Assembly: GCA_044348005.1 (NCBI GenBank) | Contig: JBIKTR010000013.1 | Location: forward strand, 1-46,272 | Direction of reading: 5' to 3' | Length of the DNA stretch: 46,272 bases | Source of the DNA: JAJTHC01 sp044348005 | Lineage (GTDB): Bacteria; Cyanobacteriota; Vampirovibrionia; Vampirovibrionales; JAJTHC01 | In this document: positions 1 to 7,927 of the stretch, piece after piece | How the letters are laid out: each line of letters begins with the position of its first letter | Numbering within the stretch: position 1 is the first letter of the stretch | Notes under the pieces: generated by a model | What the model was told of the DNA's origin: nothing | Seen by the model: the letters and a program-made list of their open reading frames with translations, nothing else | Databases searched by the model: none | Position numbers and translations under genes: made by a program

Positions 1-123
1 TGACGTTTGGCTTGATGTTTGAGTTGGTGGGTAAGTTCCATAGGCTGGAACCTTGGGCTTGATAGAACTGGCCATTGTTTGCCAATAACTATTAACGTTA
101 TTGTTACTATTTACTGAAATCAT
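1..123 (-). CDS. Partial unknown protein, N-terminus only
   Basis: A reading frame on the minus strand starts with ATG at 121-123 and stays open to the left edge (41 codons). An AGAGG Shine-Dalgarno-like sequence lies at 133-137, nine bases before the start. The visible peptide begins MISVNSNNNVNSYWQ and is rich in Asn, Ser, Pro and Thr, with no recognisable domain. The family cannot be named from so short a piece. It is divergent from ispF, and the 150-base gap between them should hold both promoters. Being open for 41 codons is weak evidence alone; the ribosome site makes it plausible. Confidence 0.5.
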   Translation of the reverse strand, partial: MISVNSNNNVNSYWQTMASSIKPKVPAYGTYPPTQTSSQTS

Positions 124-237
124 GTTTGTATGCCTCTATACGCTCTAAAGTTTACTAGATCCAAAAAATATAGTGTTCGACAGATAAAAAGTCCCGTGTT
201 CAAATAAAGTAATTTCTAAGCCTCCCCTTGCTCAAGA

Positions 238-267
238 TTTACATTTGGTTACAATACATGCTATAAT
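238..267 (+). promoter_or_regulatory. Sigma-70-type promoter of ispF
   Basis: A -35 box TTTACA (238-243) and a perfect -10 box TATAAT (262-267) are separated by 18 bases. Transcription would start at about 274-275, right at the ATG I favour for ispF, so the mRNA may be leaderless. Confidence 0.6.
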
Positions 268-274
268 GGAACAT

Positions 275-769
275 ATGGAAACACCGAACTTACGTATTGG
301 ACTAGGAAGCGATGTGCATCGCCTTAAGGAAGGGCTCCCACTTCATCTTGGGGGGGTTTGTATTGAAAGCCCTTGGGGGTGCGAGGCCCATTCTGACGGC
401 GATGCCTTACTACACGCCTTGATTGATGCCCTTTTAGGCGTGGTTCACTTAGGGGATATTGGCGAACATTTCCCGCCCAACGACCCTAAATGGAAAAAGG
501 CCGCGAGTAAAGATATGCTGGCCGATGTACTTTTACTGATTGAAGAAAAGCATCCGCACTTTTATGTGGTCAATGTCGATGCCGTCATTCAGCTTGAAGC
601 GCCCAAGCTGTTGGGCTATCGTCATACGATCCAAGCCAACATCGCGCATTTGTTGGGCATGGATGTTGAACGCATTAGCGTAAAAGCCAAAACTGGTGAA
701 GGGCTGGCACCTATTGGCACGCATGAAGCGATCGCGACTCAGGTGGTGTTGCTTTGCGATTTAGGCTAA
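275..769 (+). CDS. ispF: 2-C-methyl-D-erythritol 2,4-cyclodiphosphate synthase
   Basis: IspF converts the CDP-ME 2-phosphate intermediate to MEcPP in the cytosolic non-mevalonate isoprenoid pathway. The protein (164 residues from this start; about 159 is usual) shows the family metal-site signatures: GSDVH near the N-terminus (Asp and His ligands), then AHSDGDALLHALIDALLG with the third ligand His, GDIGEHFPP, and the C-terminal VKAKTGEGLAPIG block. I start at ATG 275 because homologues begin a few residues before the RIG.GSDVH motif. An in-frame TTG at 245 and ATG at 266 lie upstream but overlap the promoter boxes. No Shine-Dalgarno precedes 275. The downstream undecaprenyl synthase in this window uses products of the same pathway. 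Confidence 0.95.
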   Translation: METPNLRIGLGSDVHRLKEGLPLHLGGVCIESPWGCEAHSDGDALLHALIDALLGVVHLGDIGEHFPPNDPKWKKAASKDMLADVLLLIEEKHPHFYVVNVDAVIQLEAPKLLGYRHTIQANIAHLLGMDVERISVKAKTGEGLAPIGTHEAIATQVVLLCDLG

Positions 770-905
770 TCGTTAAGCTCGTTTGTTAAAAACGCGTCGC
801 CTGTTTTATTCATGTCGATTTGTCACAATATCTGAATAAGACTTTCCAACTTTGATGGATTCTTCTATACTAGAACCATCATTTTTCATAGCATGAGGAA
901 ACCGA

Positions 906-2294
906 ATGCCTGCTTCACGTCGCACACGTCAAACCCCTTTTACCCAACGTCGTTCTGAAGCGATGACGTCCCCTGTTTTTGATGCCAATCGCTTTTACAC
1001 GGAAACACCTACCCCCTTAAATGAGTCCCCTTCCCCAAAAAAACGCCCTTTCACACAGGGTAAAACCCCCTTTTTTTCAAGTAGCCAAAAACATTTAAGT
1101 CCGCTTCAAGCCCGCCACAAAGCCAAAAAAACAAGGCAATTAAAACGATTAAGCCTTTTAACAGTCCTCTTAATCAGCTTAAGCATTGGCCTATGGATGC
1201 TGGGGGGCAGGCTCATGCACGCGGTTGAAGAACACTTTCTTTCGCCCCAACAAGCCCCTACCGCTTCGGTTCAACCCCCTTTAGAAAGCTTGAAGTCTTA
1301 CCAAAGCACGCAATTGATTCACCGTGGCATGGCGGTGTGTGGTATTCCTCACGCGACAGATGAGGCGAACCTTGACCCCTTGGGTTCTTTTACACCCTTA
1401 ACCCGTCCTGCTTTACTTGAAACACAGCGTGATGAAACACTACAACGCTTGATTGATCGCTTCAGTGAAGGGATTGAACCGAATTTGCGTCCACATGTCT
1501 TGATTTTAGATGGTCAGACCCTACAATTTGCTGGCAAACGTATTGAAGAAGCCGTCCCTTCCGCCAGTGTCATTAAATTACCTTTGCTCTATTTATATGC
1601 CTTGCATCTCAACAACGGTAACTTAAGCAACGAAACGCCGGCTTATTTTGGTGAACATCACATGGTGTCAGGTTCTGGAGACTGGCAATTCTTGGGAGCC
1701 AATAAGTTTTATACCGCCTTTCAAACCGCAGAAGCCATGATTCAAAACAGTGACAATTCCGCCACAGAACTTATGACCAGCCTATTGGGGGGTAAGACTG
1801 CCGTCACTCAACAGTTCAAGGAACTGGGTTTACAACAGACGGCGTTGAAAAACATTTTGCCTGATGTAGAAGGCTATAACACCATTTCGGTGTACGACAT
1901 GGTCACGTTGCTCTTTAATTTGAAAGAACAGCCGAGTTTGACGATAGACACCAAATCAACCGCCATGGAAATTTTAGAAGGCACGCGTAATCGTCGCTTA
2001 ATTCCGGCTTTATTGCCTCCAGAAACGTTAGTGGCTCACAAAACAGGCGACATTGGAAAAAGTTTAGGCGAAACGGCTTTGGTTTACCTGCCTAATGGAC
2101 GCTACTATTACTTGTCTGTCATGGTGGAACGTCCGCATAATCATGAAGCGGCAAAAGACTATATTCAGCGATTGTCTAAAGGGATTTGGGACCACTATAT
2201 CGCCCAAATACCAGAAGGCGTGCTAAGCCAACCGAAACAACCTTCAAAAAGCACCCCTATTCCCCTCACGTCTTCAGATGCCGAAGTATTTTAA
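906..2294 (+). CDS. Membrane-anchored class A beta-lactamase-fold serine hydrolase
   Basis: A 462-residue protein. A long Pro/Ser/Lys-rich cytoplasmic N-terminus (about 1-78) is followed by one membrane segment (about 82-104) and a periplasmic catalytic domain. The active-site triads of class A beta-lactamases are all visible: SVIK (Ser221, Lys224), SDN (282-284) and KTG (379-381). Glu322 in DVEGYN sits where the deacylation Glu of the Omega loop is expected. This fits the beta-lactamase2 group, which also includes non-resistance D,D-peptidase-like or esterase-like enzymes, so antibiotic resistance should not be assumed. GAGGAAA at 893-899 gives a good ribosome site, and TATACT at 866-871 is a likely -10. 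The stop codon interlocks with the convergent gene at 2291. Confidence 0.8.
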   Translation: MPASRRTRQTPFTQRRSEAMTSPVFDANRFYTETPTPLNESPSPKKRPFTQGKTPFFSSSQKHLSPLQARHKAKKTRQLKRLSLLTVLLISLSIGLWMLGGRLMHAVEEHFLSPQQAPTASVQPPLESLKSYQSTQLIHRGMAVCGIPHATDEANLDPLGSFTPLTRPALLETQRDETLQRLIDRFSEGIEPNLRPHVLILDGQTLQFAGKRIEEAVPSASVIKLPLLYLYALHLNNGNLSNETPAYFGEHHMVSGSGDWQFLGANKFYTAFQTAEAMIQNSDNSATELMTSLLGGKTAVTQQFKELGLQQTALKNILPDVEGYNTISVYDMVTLLFNLKEQPSLTIDTKSTAMEILEGTRNRRLIPALLPPETLVAHKTGDIGKSLGETALVYLPNGRYYYLSVMVERPHNHEAAKDYIQRLSKGIWDHYIAQIPEGVLSQPKQPSKSTPIPLTSSDAEVF

Positions 2295-2611
2295 GCCTGT
2301 TCAGACGCTTTACCTGAAAAAGTAGTCACTTGAGACGGCATTACATCGACCTGTTGAATTTGTGAACGGTCACTTACACTTAGAACAGGGTTCAACTCCA
2401 AAAGCAAGGCTTCCGTCCATTCGGAGGATTGAAACGTGCTTTCCCACGCTTCTTTAGCCGTGGTGACTTCTTGAAATGAGACCAACGCCAAGATGTAAAC
2501 CAACACAATACTAGCAAACAAAAAGCGTGTACCTTCAACAACCCATTCCCCGGCCTGCACTAGGGGAGCCTTACGCGTTTTAAAAGCCAAGCGTCTACTT
2601 GATGTACTCAT
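2291..2611 (-). CDS. Small single-pass membrane protein, unknown
   Basis: A 106-residue protein. After a basic, Ser/Arg/Lys-rich N-terminus comes one hydrophobic stretch (FASIVLVYILALVSF) and then an acidic, Gln/Ser-rich tail, probably outside the membrane. I recognise no family. I chose ATG 2611. The frame continues upstream to a TTG at 2674, which has no ribosome site; the 2611 start has only a weak GAG-rich one, so either is possible. The gene lies just downstream of lpxC on the same strand (98 bases), with an AT-rich possible promoter at about 2690-2705. It ends in interlocked stop codons with the beta-lactamase-like gene. Confidence 0.6.
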   Translation of the reverse strand: MSTSSRRLAFKTRKAPLVQAGEWVVEGTRFLFASIVLVYILALVSFQEVTTAKEAWESTFQSSEWTEALLLELNPVLSVSDRSQIQQVDVMPSQVTTFSGKASEQA

Positions 2612-2708
2612 CTCTTTAATCTCATGTTTCGTTTGCTGTGTACGGCTACTTCGTCCACGAACTATATCGGTCAAAGGAGGGGTCTTCTACAGAATTTTTT
2701 ATATTTTG

Positions 2709-3605
2709 TTACAATGGACTCAGGACAGACGCTTCCTGCAACGCCTTGGCAAAAGCCAAGTGAGGCGCATGCCCTGCGTAACAAGCCACAAACGTGCCTT
2801 GAACGCGAGCCAAAGGAATCCCTGAAAGATAGAAATCACCCAGCAAATCGAGCATTTTATGAAACAAGGGTTCATGGTTGAGCCGTAAAGGGGTGGTGTA
2901 GGTCTGATGGTCTTCATTTAGGCCCAAGGTGTTGTCTAAACTCACGCCTTTGGCCAATCCTTGTTCTTGCATGGCGGGCAATTCAGCGGTTTGCCCAAAG
3001 GTACGGGCCTGTAATAAATAACGGGCTTCTGCTTCGCTACGATCTTTAAAGTCCCAATACGCCCAGTAATGACGCAAATCCCGATGAGGATAGTCTAACA
3101 CATAGCCCAACTTCAAGTGTTCTGAAGGCAAGGCGTACAAATGAATTTTTTCATTGAATGGAAAGAAATACGGACGGTTCACCTTGTATAAGGGCGATTG
3201 TGCTTGCCAGCCAAAGGTGTGAATCAACGCTTCAAACCAAGGCAGTGCAGAACCATCTAGCAAAGGAAGCTCAGCCACACGCCCCCCTTCAGGAGCATGC
3301 AATTGTACCTCTAAATCAGGAATGCCGACCAGAGCCACGGCAGCCAAGAAGTGTTCCACAATGGAAAGGGGACTTTGACGAGTCGGATCTGCTAGTGTCA
3401 CCCCACGTCGAGCGTCCACCACGAGAGACGATTGGGCTGGAATACGAGTGGAATCAGGCAACACAAACACAACGCCAGCCTGTTCCTTGCCACGACTCAG
3501 CGTGGCTTGCACGGGCTTGCCTGAAATGAGCCCCACACTTTGTAGCGTGATCGACTGCTGGGGAATGAAGTCTGTAATGTAAGGACATTTTTCAAGCGTT
3601 TGCAT
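2709..3605 (-). CDS. lpxC: UDP-3-O-acyl-N-acetylglucosamine deacetylase
   Basis: LpxC catalyses the committed step of lipid A synthesis, a zinc-dependent deacetylation in the cytosol. The 298-residue protein (family about 300) shows the key signatures: VEHFLAA (catalytic Glu and zinc His), ELPLLDGSALPW, the ARTFG block, HKMLDLLGDFYLSG (zinc His, Asp) and GHAPHLAFAK (general-base His). All catalytic residues appear present. The ATG has no clear Shine-Dalgarno. Together with the LptD-like gene at 35.6 kb it argues that the organism makes LPS. Confidence 0.95.
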   Translation of the reverse strand: MQTLEKCPYITDFIPQQSITLQSVGLISGKPVQATLSRGKEQAGVVFVLPDSTRIPAQSSLVVDARRGVTLADPTRQSPLSIVEHFLAAVALVGIPDLEVQLHAPEGGRVAELPLLDGSALPWFEALIHTFGWQAQSPLYKVNRPYFFPFNEKIHLYALPSEHLKLGYVLDYPHRDLRHYWAYWDFKDRSEAEARYLLQARTFGQTAELPAMQEQGLAKGVSLDNTLGLNEDHQTYTTPLRLNHEPLFHKMLDLLGDFYLSGIPLARVQGTFVACYAGHAPHLAFAKALQEASVLSPL

Positions 3606-3671
3606 GAGCGTATCGTTTCTATTGAAATATGCTTTCTACGAGATATAGTTTTTAAAGAGTTTTCCGCACAG

Positions 3672-3699
3672 TAGGCTAGACGAGGAGCCTAGATTTTTT
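3672..3699 (+). terminator. Hairpin plus T-run between lpxC and lipA
   Basis: TAGGCT (3672-3677) pairs with AGCCTA (3686-3691), followed by six Ts. The shape is that of a rho-independent terminator for plus-strand transcripts, but no plus-strand gene ends nearby, so its role is unclear. Confidence 0.35.
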
Positions 3700-3792
3700 A
3701 TGTGGGCGTGTTGACAGACCTAACATAAGCAAGAAAAAAAATCGTCGCGACAACGAAGAGACCATAGAGCGTTTCATCTCGCGGATACTATA

Positions 3793-4674
3793 CTATAACA
3801 TTGCCAGACGCTCATTGACAAGTGCCGCCATGTAGTATTCCCCCGCCTTATAAGAACTTCGCACCAAAGGGCCTGATGCACAATAGGCAAACCCAAACTC
3901 TTCTAACGCGACCCGCTTAAGCTCGTCAAACACCGCAGGTTCAATCCATTCATGTACCTTTAAGTGCTTCGGTGAAGGTTGGAGGTACTGCCCAAAAGTA
4001 ATGGCCTCTACCCCCTGTTGGCGTAAATCCGCTAAACAGGTTTTAATTTCATCCAGACGTTCACCCAACCCCAGCATCAACGAGCTTTTGGTCACCACCT
4101 GCGGATGCGTTTCTTTTGCTCGACGCAACACGCTTAAACTTTGTGCATACGTGGCACGGCGATCTCGAACAGACGCTTGCAAGCGTTCTACCGTTTCTAC
4201 ATTATGGGCAAATACGTGTAGCCCACTATTCAGTAGGGTATCTAACGCCTGCGGGTTTCCTTGAAAATCTGGTGCCAGCACTTCAACCTTAAGTTCAGGC
4301 ACCGCCTTTAAAATGGCTTGAACGCAAGTGGCCATATGTAAGGCCCCACCATCGGGCAAGTCATCGCGGTCTACTGCGGTTAAGACGACGTAGTTCCAGC
4401 CAGCTTGAGCCACCGTGCGCGCTAGTTTTTCGGGTTCTTCCGCATCTAACCATCCCTTGGGGTTGCCTGTTTTAACATCACAGAAGCGACAGCCCCGTGT
4501 GCAGGTGTCTCCCATCAGCATGAAGGTGGCGGTGCCTTCGCTCCAACAGTCAAACAAGTTCGGGCAGTTGGCTTCTTGGCACACAGTGGCCAGTTCAAGC
4601 GATTGAGCCGTGTGTTTTAAGGCTTGAAGAGCGGGCGTATTTTTGAGACGAACCGTCAACCAGGGAGGACGCAT
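3793..4674 (-). CDS. lipA: Lipoyl synthase (radical SAM)
   Basis: LipA inserts two sulfurs into protein-bound octanoyl groups to make lipoyl cofactor. Both iron-sulfur sites are visible: the auxiliary cluster motif CQEANCPNLFDC (C-x4-C-x5-C) and the radical SAM motif CTRGCRFC (C-x3-C-x2-C). The C-terminal RSSYKAGE supplies the conserved Ser that ligates the auxiliary cluster. The length, 293 residues, is normal for the family. The ATG has only a weak upstream AAAGT. No lipB or lplA lies nearby. The only lipoyl-domain protein in this window (at 28.7 kb) lacks the acceptor lysine, so LipA must act on substrates elsewhere in the genome. Confidence 0.95.
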   Translation of the reverse strand: MRPPWLTVRLKNTPALQALKHTAQSLELATVCQEANCPNLFDCWSEGTATFMLMGDTCTRGCRFCDVKTGNPKGWLDAEEPEKLARTVAQAGWNYVVLTAVDRDDLPDGGALHMATCVQAILKAVPELKVEVLAPDFQGNPQALDTLLNSGLHVFAHNVETVERLQASVRDRRATYAQSLSVLRRAKETHPQVVTKSSLMLGLGERLDEIKTCLADLRQQGVEAITFGQYLQPSPKHLKVHEWIEPAVFDELKRVALEEFGFAYCASGPLVRSSYKAGEYYMAALVNERLAML

Positions 4675-4762
4675 CGAAAGACTTTCACTTATTTAGGGGC
4701 TTACTTTCTCACTATAGCCCAACCCCCTAGAAGAATGCAAACGTAAAAATCAAACGATTACT

Positions 4763-6085
4763 TTAGCAACTAGGAGCCGTATAGTTGATGGTATAGGTCG
4801 TGGTATTTTTAAAGCCATCCGCATCCCGTAACTGCCCCTTAGAATTGAAAACGATTTGGTTGGAATCTTCACAAGGCACAGTCCCCGTAATTTTCAATAC
4901 GCTCATACTGGGGAAGTCAATGAATTGAGTCAAAGATCCCTCGCCAAATACCCCATTTTTACGGAGGATCGTTCCACTAAAGTCTTCCTGGTTATACCCA
5001 GGGTAACTCACTGAATCCACCCCCATGTACACCGTGGAAACGGGTTCATACTTAGCCCCAAGAACAGCGTGATTCACCACATATAACGAACGTTCATCAA
5101 TGGCACTTCTAAACAAAATTTCTAAAGAAGGAATAATGGCATTAGACGGAAGTGTCAAGGGATTCGAACTCCACGACTCATAAACCTGCGTACGCGTACT
5201 CCCTACTTGTTTGGTGTAACGAATCCCTACTGGCACCGCATTGCCATTGGCATTATAATGAATCCCCCCCGCTGAACTATTACGATTGGTCCACCAATCT
5301 TCAAAATTAAATTGCTGGGTTGAAAGATTGTTTCTATTTAAAATATAAGAAGGTAACGTCATCGTCGTATCGGGTTGAATTGTTTGGCTTGAAACAATTT
5401 CCAGCTGAGTGTTTAACTCTGTCTTCGGTTCTGGATCCTGCGGATTCGTAACCTTAAGTTGCGTTAAAATCGTGCGTTCTTTGAGACTTTGACCCGTCCC
5501 ACACTTGGCATCAGGACTGGCCGAGTCGGGTTGAACCGCGTCATAGGCAATCACTTCTGTAGCTTTGTCAAAACACACAAAACAACGCACCGCCACATAA
5601 ATGGGATTTGCGATATTATACAAATGCTCACCCGAATCCATTTTTGCCGTGCTGGCGGTGTAAGCCCCTGTTCCTGAATTATAGTCAAAATAAGGGTTGA
5701 CCCCTAAAATCACGTATTGATAACGACCCACTGATTTCTTTTGCCCTGAAACTGTTTCATACACATAACTCGAATGCGTTAAAAAAGGCAGGGGTTTAGT
5801 GACAGGGTTACTGGTTGAAGCAATTTCACTTGCCGTGTTGTACTGCCAAGAATAACGATTGCTGGTGGGAAAAAGTCGTGTGGCGATAACTTCATTCAAG
5901 CCCGCATCATTGATCAATTTTAGTTTGGCGCTAATGGTTTGCGAAGAAGATTGTTCTAGGTTAATCATGTTCAACTGCGCAATGGAATAGCTTAAGCCCA
6001 TTAAAAAACCAAAAATAACCACCGCCACCAATATAATGAAAACATTGGCAGGGTGTCGCTGATTTTTGAACAGCCTGTTGCGCAT
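4763..6085 (-). CDS. PilX-like single-pass pilus-associated protein (putative)
   Basis: A 440-residue protein with a short basic N-terminus, one long hydrophobic segment (about residues 15-37) and a polar, Ser/Thr/Asn-rich extracytoplasmic body ending in Cys. The hydrophobic helix runs straight into a region (NLEQSSSQTISAKLKLINDAG) that resembles the start of PilX/minor-pilin-like assembly proteins, which carry a TM helix and no classic Gly-Phe prepilin site. Four or more Cys suggest disulfides. The start at 6085 is preferred because TAGGAA lies eight bases before it; an ATG at 6109 is in frame but poorly placed. No other pilus gene is adjacent, so the assignment is tentative. Confidence 0.5.
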   Translation of the reverse strand: MRNRLFKNQRHPANVFIILVAVVIFGFLMGLSYSIAQLNMINLEQSSSQTISAKLKLINDAGLNEVIATRLFPTSNRYSWQYNTASEIASTSNPVTKPLPFLTHSSYVYETVSGQKKSVGRYQYVILGVNPYFDYNSGTGAYTASTAKMDSGEHLYNIANPIYVAVRCFVCFDKATEVIAYDAVQPDSASPDAKCGTGQSLKERTILTQLKVTNPQDPEPKTELNTQLEIVSSQTIQPDTTMTLPSYILNRNNLSTQQFNFEDWWTNRNSSAGGIHYNANGNAVPVGIRYTKQVGSTRTQVYESWSSNPLTLPSNAIIPSLEILFRSAIDERSLYVVNHAVLGAKYEPVSTVYMGVDSVSYPGYNQEDFSGTILRKNGVFGEGSLTQFIDFPSMSVLKITGTVPCEDSNQIVFNSKGQLRDADGFKNTTTYTINYTAPSC

Positions 6086-6198
6086 GCAAAGATTCCTATA
6101 GGTATTCATTACTCTATCGGATTCTAGCTCATTTTCTGAAGTCTATGTAACAAGCCCTTAAAGTTACCCTAAAAAAAGGAGACCCACAGCACACGTGC

Positions 6199-7209
6199 TT
6201 ATTTGACTTCGTTCTTTGAAGCACGCCCCGAAAAGGCATCTGCCAAGTTGGCAAGTGTCGTCATCGCAATGTTGTGCAAGGCTTCTTGTGTTAAAAAGGC
6301 TTGATGCCCCGTAATCAAGACGTTGGGAAACGTCAACAACCGACTAAACACATCGTCCTGAATCACGTTACACGAAAGATCTTCAAAAAACAAGTCGCCT
6401 TCTTCTTCGTAAACATCCAGCCCCAACGCCCCGATTTTCCCTGATTTCAAGCCGTTAATCACGGCTTGGGTTTCAATCAACCCCCCACGACTGGTGTTAA
6501 TCAGCATGACCCCTTTTTTCATTTGGGCGACTGAAACGTGATTGATGAGATGGTGGGTGGCGGGCATTAAGGGGCAGTGCAGGCTAATAATATCACTTTG
6601 ATCCAGTAATTCATCCAACGACACATAGTTGGTTCCTATGGCTTTGACGGCGTCGCTGGGGTAAGGGTCATACGCCAACAGTCGACACCCCATGCCCTTC
6701 ATAATGCCCACAAAAATCTCCCCGATTTTACCAGTGCCTATTACACCCACGGTTTTGCCGTGGACATCAAAACCCACCAAGCCGTCTAACAAAAAGTTAC
6801 CGTCACGCACACGGTTAAAGGCTTTGTAGGTTTTACGGTTCAACGTCATAATTAAGGCCAAGGCATGTTCAGCGACCGCATAGGGCGAATAAGCAGGCAC
6901 ACGAAGCACTCGCATCCCCAAGGCAACGGCTGTGGGGACATCAACATTATTATAGCCTGCGCATCTCATCACCACGGTTTTGACGCCTAAGTCGTTCAAG
7001 GCGCGAAGGACTTGGGCATCTAAGGTGTCGTTGACAAAGGCGCAAACGGCTTGGTGCCCTTCGGCGAGCTTGACGGTTTTGAGCGTGAGGTGGGCATCCA
7101 AGTAATTGAAGTGAAAACCTGCGGTGTTGTTGGCGTTAAAGGCTTCAATATCATAGGGTTTGGTGCTATAAAAAGCGATACTGGGGGTTTGTGCTTGAGC
7201 ATTCATCAT
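6199..7209 (-). CDS. ldhA: D-lactate dehydrogenase (fermentative, LdhA-type)
   Basis: An NAD-dependent D-2-hydroxyacid dehydrogenase that reduces pyruvate to D-lactate in the cytosol. The 336-residue protein resembles E. coli LdhA throughout: RCAGYNNVD, VPAYSPYAVAEHA, the Rossmann motif GVIGTGKIG, LAYDPYPS, INTSRGGLI (catalytic Arg region), the acidic stretch DVYEEEGDLFFED and GHQAFLT (catalytic His). Two ATGs in a row start the gene, with AAGGA close upstream. That ribosome site lies inside a 9-bp hairpin (see the separate entry). A -35/-10 pair precedes the gene. It suggests fermentative capacity under low oxygen. Confidence 0.9.
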   Translation of the reverse strand: MMNAQAQTPSIAFYSTKPYDIEAFNANNTAGFHFNYLDAHLTLKTVKLAEGHQAVCAFVNDTLDAQVLRALNDLGVKTVVMRCAGYNNVDVPTAVALGMRVLRVPAYSPYAVAEHALALIMTLNRKTYKAFNRVRDGNFLLDGLVGFDVHGKTVGVIGTGKIGEIFVGIMKGMGCRLLAYDPYPSDAVKAIGTNYVSLDELLDQSDIISLHCPLMPATHHLINHVSVAQMKKGVMLINTSRGGLIETQAVINGLKSGKIGALGLDVYEEEGDLFFEDLSCNVIQDDVFSRLLTFPNVLITGHQAFLTQEALHNIAMTTLANLADAFSGRASKNEVK

Positions 7210-7240
7210 AAAGAGTCCTTACCACACAAGGGGACTCTTT
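7210..7240 (-). promoter_or_regulatory. 5' UTR hairpin covering the ldhA ribosome site
   Basis: The segments 7210-7218 and 7232-7240 form a perfect 9-bp inverted repeat (AAAGAGTCC against GGACTCTTT) around a 13-base loop. The 3' arm contains the ldhA Shine-Dalgarno and abuts the start codon, so folding would block translation. Confidence 0.55.
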
Positions 7241-7241
7241 T

Positions 7242-7269
7242 ATTCTACACCTTTGCGGAGTGAAGACAA
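7242..7269 (-). promoter_or_regulatory. Probable ldhA promoter
   Basis: On the minus strand a -35 box TTGTCT (7269-7264) and a -10 box TAGAAT (7247-7242) are 16 bases apart. The transcript would begin just before the hairpin that precedes ldhA. Confidence 0.45.
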
Positions 7270-7327
7270 GCAAAATGATTATTAAGTTTTGAGCAGGATC
7301 TCAAAATACAGTTTCTGCAAAAACCGT

Positions 7328-7927
7328 TTAAGCAAAGGTAGGACGCTGGTCTTCATACATCTTAATCTGATCCGCAAAACTCAAGGTATAGCCCACTTGA
7401 TCCAAGCCTTGCGTCAAGCACTTCTTCCAAAAGGCGCCGATTTCAAAATGTTGTTCCGCTTGATTTTCAATCGACACCGTTTGAGCCTCAACATCCACCT
7501 CGACACGCAAGGCAGGGTTGGCCTCACAATCACGACGCAACTGGCTCACCACGGCTTCAGGTAATTCAATCACCAATAAGCCGTTTTTCAGGGCGTTATT
7601 TTTGAAAATATCGGCAAAGCTGGTGGCGATAATCGCTTCAAAGCCGTAATCCACCAACGCCCACGGGGCATGCTCACGAGACGATCCACAGCCAAAGTTA
7701 TGCCCCCCTACCAAAATGCGAGCGTGTGCATACTGCGGTTGATTCAAGACAAAATCCAAGTTAGGACTGCCGTCTTCCATGGTGCGAAAATCTGAAAAGG
7801 CGTGTTCGCCCAAGCCTTTACGGCTGGTGACTTTCAAGAAACGCGCGGGGATGATTTGATCCGTGTCGACGTTGTCCTTGTTTAAGGGGACGCATCGGCT
7901 GGAAATATGGGTAATCGCTTTAGACAT
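7328..7927 (-). CDS. leuD: 3-isopropylmalate dehydratase small subunit
   Basis: LeuD pairs with LeuC to isomerise 2- to 3-isopropylmalate in leucine synthesis. The 199-residue protein has the small-subunit hallmarks: NVDTDQIIPARFL near the N-terminus and GGHNFGCGSSREHAPWAL at the substrate-binding loop. ATG 7927 is chosen because GAGGAA lies seven bases upstream; it overlaps the leuC end by eight bases, which implies translational coupling. The operon order leuC-leuD is standard. Confidence 0.95.
   Translation of the reverse strand: MSKAITHISSRCVPLNKDNVDTDQIIPARFLKVTSRKGLGEHAFSDFRTMEDGSPNLDFVLNQPQYAHARILVGGHNFGCGSSREHAPWALVDYGFEAIIATSFADIFKNNALKNGLLVIELPEAVVSQLRRDCEANPALRVEVDVEAQTVSIENQAEQHFEIGAFWKKCLTQGLDQVGYTLSFADQIKMYEDQRPTFA

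Noticed and set aside
3606..3792. A small RNA gene between lpxC and lipA
   Set aside because: Only a weak hairpin with a T-run is visible; TTGACA at 3711 has no -10 at the right spacing.
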